A DNA stretch of 64,000 bases from Effrenium voratum (taxonomy: Eukaryota > Sar > Dinophyceae > Suessiales > Symbiodiniaceae). Location of the stretch: NCBI GenBank assembly GCA_963377175.1, contig CAUJNA010001213.1:923001-987000 (forward strand), written 5' to 3'. A program made the translations under genes and the position numbers. How positions within the stretch are numbered: the first letter of the stretch is position 1; every line of letters begins with the position of its first letter. A model generated the notes under the pieces. It did not search any database. It was given only the letters and a program-made list of their open reading frames with translations, and had not been told where the DNA came from. Below are positions 51,301 through 60,300 of this stretch, one piece after another.

Positions 51301-54300
51301 CGGAGTGATGCTCACAACCAAACCCCGCCAAAGACGTTGCGCAGTTAGGTTTTTTGAGCCTGTGTGTGCACAAGGCGAATGCATTGGACGGGGACGGCCT
51401 AGTTGTTCGGTGTCCTCGCTTGGCATGCTCCGCGCTCGAATTGGGTGGGTATGTTCCATGTGCTTAAGAGGATGTTGTATTTCCTCCGCTGTTTTTTAGT
51501 TGCTACTGGCGGTTTTTGTCCAGGAGACTTAAGCAAATGGAGGGTATGTGTCCGAATAGGAACGCGCCAATTGATCGGTGTCCCTCCTGGCAAGTGTAAT
51601 GTATTCCCCTCATTTCCCCTCCAAAAGTCGTACGCACCAAACGGGTCAACCCCAAAAGAGCTTCACGAAAACGGTAAAGTATTCCCCTTACCCAAGAAGG
51701 CCCTCAAAAAGTCGTACACCCCACAAAGGGTTTTGCATGGACCAATGGTCCCTGGGCTGGCCCTTTGCATTTCCTCCAATTCGGGGTGCCGGGATCGCGC
51801 CCACGCAGGCCTCTTCCATGGTCGCCAGATTTCCGTGGCGCGGAGCCAAAGCAGCCCGCAGCCAGCACGAACACTGGCACCATTTTCGTTCTCGGATGAA
51901 GCATGTTGCGCGTGGTTTTGTGTGTTCATCATACGTACTTTTCTGCCTCATGTTTAGTGTGTTAAAGTGAGTTTGCATGAGATTGTTGTTCTTTCGGTAT
52001 CTTTGTTTCAGGGTTGTATGTGAGGTTGTCTCCGTTCTTTCGTTTTGTGGGCTAAAGTAATCACAATGTAGTTGCTACTGACTCGCGGGCCCGGGGGCGG
52101 GGGGTGGGGCGGTGGTGTCGAGAGGCAGACGATCCTCTGGTCGAACTTTTACGTGACGTCGCGCAGCTTTTGGCGCCGTGCTGCGCTGCGGGGGCCTCAG
52201 GTTGCCGCGAGATCCGCGAGCTGCAGGCGGTTTGTTAGCTGGCTGATGAGCTAACGTTGACCTCATACTAATCAACCCCAGTTGGTTGGTAGGGTGTGCC
52301 TGGTTTTAGTGTGGGTGTATTAGTTTTGGAGGGGGAACACTCCTATATTAATAAACTGGGGTCGATTAATATATTAATGCGGGGTTAACACGACCCCTTC
52401 AAGTGTCAGTTTATAGAAGAAAGCAACCACACAATTTGCGGTTCGTCCGGAGTTTTCAGCCACCCAAGGGAACCGTCTGTAAAGTGAACATATTCTGCAG
52501 TCATGGGTATTTGAGCAGGTGGCTTGCATGTTTGGCAACACTAAAGTCAGCGGCTTTGGCTCGCAGTTGGAATCCGATCCATTTGGGTGTTTGTTTAAAC
52601 ATATACATTTATATGGTACCCTCCCCCCCTTTCCAGGGCCTACCTTTTTGCTATTGGCCCATCTAGGACTGGAAGGAAAGATCTCTCAACTCCCCGAAGG
52701 GGGGGGGGTACCATGTATATTTATATATATATATATGTATGTTCAATAGGGTGGGCATCATTTAGTATTTGCGTCCAGCAACCGTTGAAGCGGTCGATTG
52801 AAGTTCACACTGCGAGCTCACCCGGGCAGGTTCTTCTTGGTCGTCTTGTTTGTATAGGTGTGTTTGTATTTCACATGGAACCTGACAGGGCGTCCTTTTG
52901 AAAGGAAATTGTCCAAACCAGCACCCCCCTGTCAGGTTCCATGTTGATTGGTGGGAGGGTACCCTTTTTGGGGTTAGTTTAAAAGGAAACCAAGAGGAGA
53001 TCAGCAATTTGCAGGTCCTATTTCTGTTGAAACCCCCGTATGCTTGATTTTGTGCAGGGAGCAATTTGCTGCACCGACTGCATCGGTTTGGAATGCCTCT
53101 AGGCTGCTGCTCAGGTCATTCTTCATTCTGCTGGCCGTGCTGGCGGTGTGGTTCGCGCTTTACACTCCCTTTTACAGACTCTCCATGACGGGATGCGCAT
53201 GTTCAAGTTGGTTCTTGGCGGTGCGTGTTCATGTCTCCCGCCAAAAGGGGAGCTGGGCATACACCCCTTTCATAAAAGTCCTCTACCCTCCTTACCTCCA
53301 ATGTTGGAGACACAGTGAAATCCTTTGAACCCTTTTCGGGTTTGGCTGTTTCCCACTTGATGGTCGGATTGTTGAAACACATATATTGGTTTGGGGGTCT
53401 TTTTTTTCTGAGGCTGCCCAATTTTGGGCTGTTTTAAAGGGACACCAACATGTACTCACTTTCCCTGATTTGGCAATTTTTTAGTCAAGGCTCCCACTCA
53501 CTTTCCCTGAGTTGGCCAAATTTTAGTCAAGGCTCCAAAAAGGTTAACCTTTATTTCCAGGTTTTGCGGGCAAGTGAGAAAAGGACGCCAGCTTCAGCTT
53601 GTTCATGCTGCTTTTCTGAGACAAGCCAACTATTTGCCCAACCCATGACTCCAGGAGCGTGGGCTCGTTCCATTTCTCTTCGCTGCTGGCCATTTTCATG
53701 TCCAACCTCTCCGGTCTTTTTATCGAGCCTTGGCTTTTTGATGTTCTTTGGGGTTCCTTGGGGATAGATTCCGGAACCACCCTCTTTACAAGAGGAACCT
53801 CTAAATCAGCAAGATGATTTCTTGAGTGGCCCGAATGTATCCTTGAATGGACCTTCCCTCGTTCTTTTGCCACTTAGGCGAGCGTACGGATTCTTGCGAA
53901 GAACGAGCGAATGCGTACTTTACTTGGGGATCGCTTGTTTCAGGCTTTGGATGTGTGCAATTTGCAGATCCCTTTCAGAGTTGTTTTAGTTTCATTGCCG
54001 AAACTGAGGCAACTCAAGTGGTTTCTGCAAAGAACGATGGGTGAAGACAATTGGGGGATCAACCTTTAGACATGTGCAGGACATGTTGGTATGGCCAGCG
54101 GTAGACTTGACCGCTGATTGCTGAGGCATTGGGCAACTGCCACTTGCTTGCACACATTCATCTCGTAGTCGCAGCTTTGAAGAGGGTGTCCCACCTCCAC
54201 TACTCCTAAGCCGCATGTACGCCCGTTCGTTCACCTAAGCAAACAACTCGCATGGCAGTCGGCTTGCAACGCTGCAGTTGCTGGTATTTGGTGTCCGCCT

Positions 54301-57300
54301 AGAAATAGGAAGCGCCGCTGCCCAGTTATGAGGTGCTTGTTCCTGCTTATGTGGTTGTATGCCCCTACTCGGGGGTAGCGGTGTGGGGGTAGAGGAAACA
54401 ATCTTATGCAATAGCAGATTATTTGGCACTCAGACATCGAGAGGAAGCAATCTCGCAGCATTCACTCGCCCCGACAACCAAACCACAGGGGTAGAACTGT
54501 GGTTGTTTCCCCTTGGTTGTTTCCTGGGCGCAGGTCGAGTCAACTGGGAATGAAGGCCGCCCCCGTACCCCCTGAATTTATGGAAAGGGGTGCGGCACCC
54601 CCGCGATACGGGACTCTTCCCCGTGCAACATTGCCAGTCTGAATCACCATTGTGTCTTTTTGCCCTGGTGGGTGGGTCCTTTGTGTTCTCTCCAGACCAT
54701 GCGAGAGCTCGGTCGGAACCGGCTTGAACTTCAGGCTTTGTCAGCATCATCATTCCAAAGCTCACTGACTACATGGGCTTCTGGCACCAGAGTCAGAAAG
54801 AGCTCGTAGATTTGGCCGTGCTTATCCCGCGCCTCGTCTTGGAATTTTCTTCTTGTTTAGGCGCGAGTGAAGTCAAGTCTGGCAACGAGTTTTACGCCAA
54901 GCTTCCAACTGGGCTTCTGGAATGTCGTCCCTTTCTTGGGACCTAATGGGTGGACGCCACCAGTAAATTTCTACTGTTGAAAGGGAAATCCAACATGTTC
55001 AGGTCATTTGGCTTTTAGTGCCTTCAGCGCATGTTTAGGCGGCCTTGCTCTCTCTCACTCAGGTGTGTCGCCATCAACTGCATGATGGACGCTTGCCCGA
55101 ATCAGAGCTCAGAGAAACATGGGGTGTGTTTTGTGGAGGTGGTACCCATTGTTTGCATTTAAAAGGGAACCAAAAGCAAAACCAGTGTGTTTCCTTGGAG
55201 GGGGGGGGGGTAGTAAAACACACACACACACATCCACGAGCAACTTTTTGAGTTTTTCCTGGACAGTTTTCAAGAACCGAGTGTTGGCGTGAAGGCACAC
55301 CAGCAAACAAGCCATGTTTTTTCGGGGGTGGGGGGTCCATCAAGTTGAGACGACGTGCAGCTGAGGACTTTGTGGTGGTCGCCTCAGTTTCCAGCGGCTC
55401 ACTTGCCATCAAGTGCCAGTGCCATCGTGAGGTGTTCGGTCTCAGGTGTTCCGTTTTTTTTTGGGACCCAAGAGTTTCCTGAAGGATCAAAGATGTGTCA
55501 TGGAGACTTAAACAATTGCAACGTAGATGTTGCACAGTTTGGAAGGGAACAGTGCCCTGCCTCATCAACAGGGAACGCGCGTCAGTGGAAGACGGGGAGG
55601 ACCTGTCCAATGGAAGTCGACCAAATCAGATGTTGCAAACCTGGCCTCATCCGTCAATCAGGCCTAAATAGCACCTTTGATCCTTGTCGACGCTTCGGCT
55701 GGGGTTTCTTGAGCTGTGCGTCGCTTGGCCGGGCCGACAGCTGGGGCTAAGGTCACGAGTTTGAGTTCGGCACAGCAGTTGTCGGACAACCTCAGCGACC
55801 CCATCAAGCTGGAAGTGGTGCCTCGGCTCCGGTGTCGTTTCGGCTCAGCGGGTCTGGTTGAAGGCAATCCGCAAGATCCCTACTTTGCCTCGGATTGGCT
55901 GTGACCCTCCATTTCGAGCATACAGTCAAATAAACAGGACTTTCCAGCCTTTTCAAGAGGAGCATTGAAGTTGGTTGTTGTTTTGCTTTTGCATTTTCGT
56001 TCGCTTTTTCTCCAAGGTGCAGGAGCCTCGGTTGCATTGAGGTCGCGACGCTATGCTTGGACACATGCTCCACCTCAAAGGTGGAATGTTGAAAACGGAG
56101 GAGGGACTTGGCTCCAGGAAGTCCATTTGCACAAATGTTTCTCCTTTCAACTTTCTGTGTTTTTTTTGATCCGTGAGGCCAATCGCGATCACGCAGGTCC
56201 GCTGTTTTTTCCCCTTTGAACTTTCTGCGAGTGACCATTTTGTTGGTAGCACCGTCGCGTAATCATGGGATGTGTTGCTCACTTACACACACCCGGAAAC
56301 ATATCTCTGGAGTATGCCCCAGCCTTCCAGACTTCATTCATCGGGGGTCCATGTGGGATGTGCATGTAGGAGGTCCGGGGTGAGACCAAAACTCTTGGAT
56401 CACAGGCTTCCATTTGCTTAGGAACATTTGTTATTTTCCCTTGTTGGTTTTACGGGGAATCCATCACTACTGTTGTTTTTTTGGCCGGGGGGCGAAAAAG
56501 CAAATGGATCGCAGGACAACATGTTCTACCTCCTCTTTCCGAGCTATGTCCTGGTCCCATATCTGGCAGAGCCAGCCCTTCGGCAGCCAATCGGACTTTG
56601 GATATGAGTCTTTCACGACCCCAACCCGTTGAGGACGCACCTCCCGGCATTTTGTTTAATGCGGAAACCCAACGGCTGCCCTGAATTCAACATGGAATCC
56701 AACAGCCACATCCTTTTTACAGGACTGCTTGGAGACCTGATTCGGAGACCTGAGCATTTGCAGTCTGGCGTGCAAAATGCGGCCATAGCAGGGTTGCTCC
56801 GACAAGATGTCACAACCCCAATGGGTTTGTCTCTAAGTGGGGGAACACACAAGTGAGATTCGTCCATGTGGTTGTCCCCTAAAGAGTTTGAGCCATGCAA
56901 GGTCTCCCTCAAAAACCAAGCACACTAATTGGTTTCTTTCGATTTCCAAAGTCTTGCCCTTTCCCAGGTCCTTCGAGGAACTCCAGGAGGTTTTGAGGTT
57001 TTCCGTGCCCAGATGGAAAGGGCGGCGCCACACACATACGACATGTTGGTGTGTCTTTGTTTCGGGGACCCCACGGATTTTTGTGATATTCCTGTTGGTT
57101 TTACTTCAAAACCAAACAACTGGGGTACCCTCAAAGAAGACACCCATGTATTCCATTCTCTGCAGCCATTGCGCAAACCACAGCACTTGGAGATATTTGC
57201 TTTGAAGAGGCTTTGTTTTCGTTTGGAACTGGTGTGCAGCTTGGTGAGCCGTTTGTTGTCCCTAAGGGTGGGGATGTGCCCCCGTAGCTGGAAGTCCAGA

Positions 57301-60300
57301 AACTTGAATACGGGACCTTGACCCCACCGCCCCGATAGTGGGGTGCCTGCAAGGCGATACCATTGGTAGCCGATCCAGCGTCGCTTCAGGTGATCAGCAT
57401 TGGGTTTACTCTCTATGTGGCCGTCTTGCGGATCAAACGGGAGACTTGGCAATGGTGTCTTTCTTTCTTTTTATCATGGCCCCAAAAATCAAAGGTTGAC
57501 CTTCTAGTTCCGGGTCCAATCTACTGAGGATGCAGGTGGTGCGCTCCAGTTTTTCCCAAAGATCCTTTGAAGCACGAAAGGACATCGCTGAGGCATCTCC
57601 TTTGGGTCTGTAGCAGGCATCAGTTTGCTTATGTGATTCTAGAATGATGCATGGCCGCACTATGTTTAAAAGTTTAAACCCAAACCTTTTGTTTTTCCCT
57701 TTTGGCCTATGTTTAGTCAAGGTCCCGAAAGGTGCTCATTTTCTATGTCCAGGTCCCCTCCGGAGCTTTCGCCCAAGTCCCATGGGGTCCAGCGGTCCGG
57801 CGGAGCCGAGGACAGTCGCATCACGCCGGGGCAAGCGGAGGTGGCTATGATGGCTGGGCCAACGGAGACTTGGAACTTGGAACCTGCCGCGGGCTGGCCG
57901 TGTTTCAAGGCGAAAGAATCTGAATCAGGGTGGGATCACTCGGGGTTTCTCCAACCTGAAGGTTGTGGGATCAAGGGGTTTCTCCAACCACTTCTGTGAT
58001 ACTTTTGGGAATCTCCCTTTATATGAAGAAAATCGTCTTGGGGTTAGGCCCTTTCTGTTGCATCACAGAAGTGGTCATTCCCCACAGCCCTGATTTGAAT
58101 TCAGCAAGTGGCGATGTGGTGTGGCTTATCAAATCCATGAATGCAAGGCTCGCAGCGAGCTTCGGGGCGACCAAAGCTCTCAGGGTCTCCCTTTTTGCAG
58201 TTTGAACTTGGTTGTTTTCTGACCCTTCTAGGTCTCCCAGTAGTGCCCTTGTAGCCTTTTTTGGTTCGGAGGCTTCCCCTACTAAAATAGACTACAGAAA
58301 GCAGTTGGTACTCTTATTCTAACTTCTCTACTGGAGGACCTAGCCTTGCTGCGGGAAAAAAAAGGGAAACATCCACAGCCAACCACCGCGCTCGCTCCAC
58401 ACCGGGCTCCAGCGGTTTCGTCTGAGGACCTCAAAGTGCCACTGGCCGACCTGTGGCCGGGCAGAAAGGTCACTTGGGGCCTGTGGGTTGACAAACATTG
58501 GGGGAGGGGGGGGGGGGGTCTCAAACAGTGGGCGTTCTAGCAGGGCTCCTTAAAAGATACATTTTGCTCATTTGAAACATGGCTTTTTCCACCAAAATAA
58601 AGGGAAACCACCATTTCCAAGGCAATGTTCAGGTGTGTAATGTAAGGATCCCTGTATAGAATTACGGTGAACAAATCATGGGGGTGTCTCAATCTCCGAC
58701 CTTTTGAGTTTTTGCTTGGGTTGACATTTTTATAATGGTTTCAGGCGATCACCTCTGTCCATGTCCCATCCCGGGCAAGTGAGCGACTGGTCTCCTTCGG
58801 TGGTTTGGAGTTTAGGAATTGGAGATTTGCACCCAGTTCCTGTAATCCAAGCGGAAAAGGCACCCCCGACAACCAAACCGCGAGGTGTGTGTGTGTGTGG
58901 GAGTTTTTTGAGGCTGCCATTTGTTTAGTTTGATTGAAGGGACGCCACAGAAAAGCCATGTTGTATTCGGGGGTCTTCTTGGACACATACCATGGCTCAT
59001 TTTCGACCTTGGTGCCTCCGTGCGCCACCTTTCGATCCCGCCATTCTGTTGGAAAGTTAATTTCATGGCACTTAGCTGTCTATTCGTTCTGTTGAGCTGT
59101 CAGGGTTTTCATGTTGTAGCGGTTAGTTGAAAGGTGGAAAAGGTACAGAAGGAAACCGCTGGCGGCGGCGGCAGCTGCAACGTGCTCCCGGCTGCTTTGC
59201 TGCCTGCCGCTAGCAGTTGGCGGGCTCTCAAGTGTAAGCCCCTATTTGAAACCGCTGGCGGGCACCCTTCGTTACCCATTTGAACTTCTTTTTTTCCGGG
59301 CTGCTATCAAAGAAGGCCAAAGGATTCAAATATGGGCGTCTGCATTCAGCCATTATTGCTGGACACTGATTTTTGAGCTCAACCCGCTGCCATTTACGGC
59401 AACAGACCCAAAAAGGGCACGTTCTCTGACGGGGCAGCGCGGCATGCCGCTCATCAAAAAGCGGCCAGCTTCAAGCAACCAGGCCAGACCCCCCAATTAC
59501 CTTTCAACATTCCTCCTCTTCTAAAATTGAGGTGGCGCTATTCCAAGATGAAGAAAGTGAAGCTGGAGATCCTCCAAGCAGCCCTCGACCAGGCTTAAAC
59601 ATGATCAGTTTGATTCCCCTCAATTTGGCTGGCAGCTTACGTTTGATGTGTGAGCCTGCCCAGGCCCTCCAGCAAGGAAGTTGAAGCGACGGACAACTGA
59701 TGATGATTCTGACTTTGCACCAAATCCCCGGGCAACACCGCGCCCGCAGCGGCACAGTTGAACATAGCATTGCTCACTGATAACTAGCCACAACTCGCTT
59801 CGACGCCAAGGCACGACCTCCCGGGCACTTTCTATGAGCTATTTGACTGGCCAAATGTGATGCTCAAACAGTTTGAGAGTCTTGGCTAGCTTTGGAGTTG
59901 CGCAGCTTCTGTGCGAATCAAACCCTTGCTCACCAGGTCAATATTAGGAGCATCTTTCATGGCGAGCAAGCTGGCCAACACACCAGTGGCTATGGACACA
60001 TGGTTTACTGGCATTGACTGCGCAGCTGCCGCGATTGACCAGCTCATTCTTTGCGGCTGGGTCAACCTCTTTTCTGACAACCTCAGGGGCTGGACAGTTT
60101 ATGAGGGGTCTGCTTGCAAGAGAATGGGACTGCGCACCTTCGTGTCTGCCTTTTCCTCCTTCTCCAGCTTTACCTTTCCCTCTTCGCCGGGATCGTGCTT
60201 CACCTTGGGTTCAAGAGCCTCCTTCACGCTGGCCACACAGGCTCGAAGCATGGGAGACTCCATGACCCCCGACGCAGGCTTGGGCCGCACGCCTGGGGCG

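Noticed and set aside
55804..56238. Minus-strand 144-codon frame
   Set aside because: Overlaps a better supported plus-strand exon; no recognisable domain or start context.
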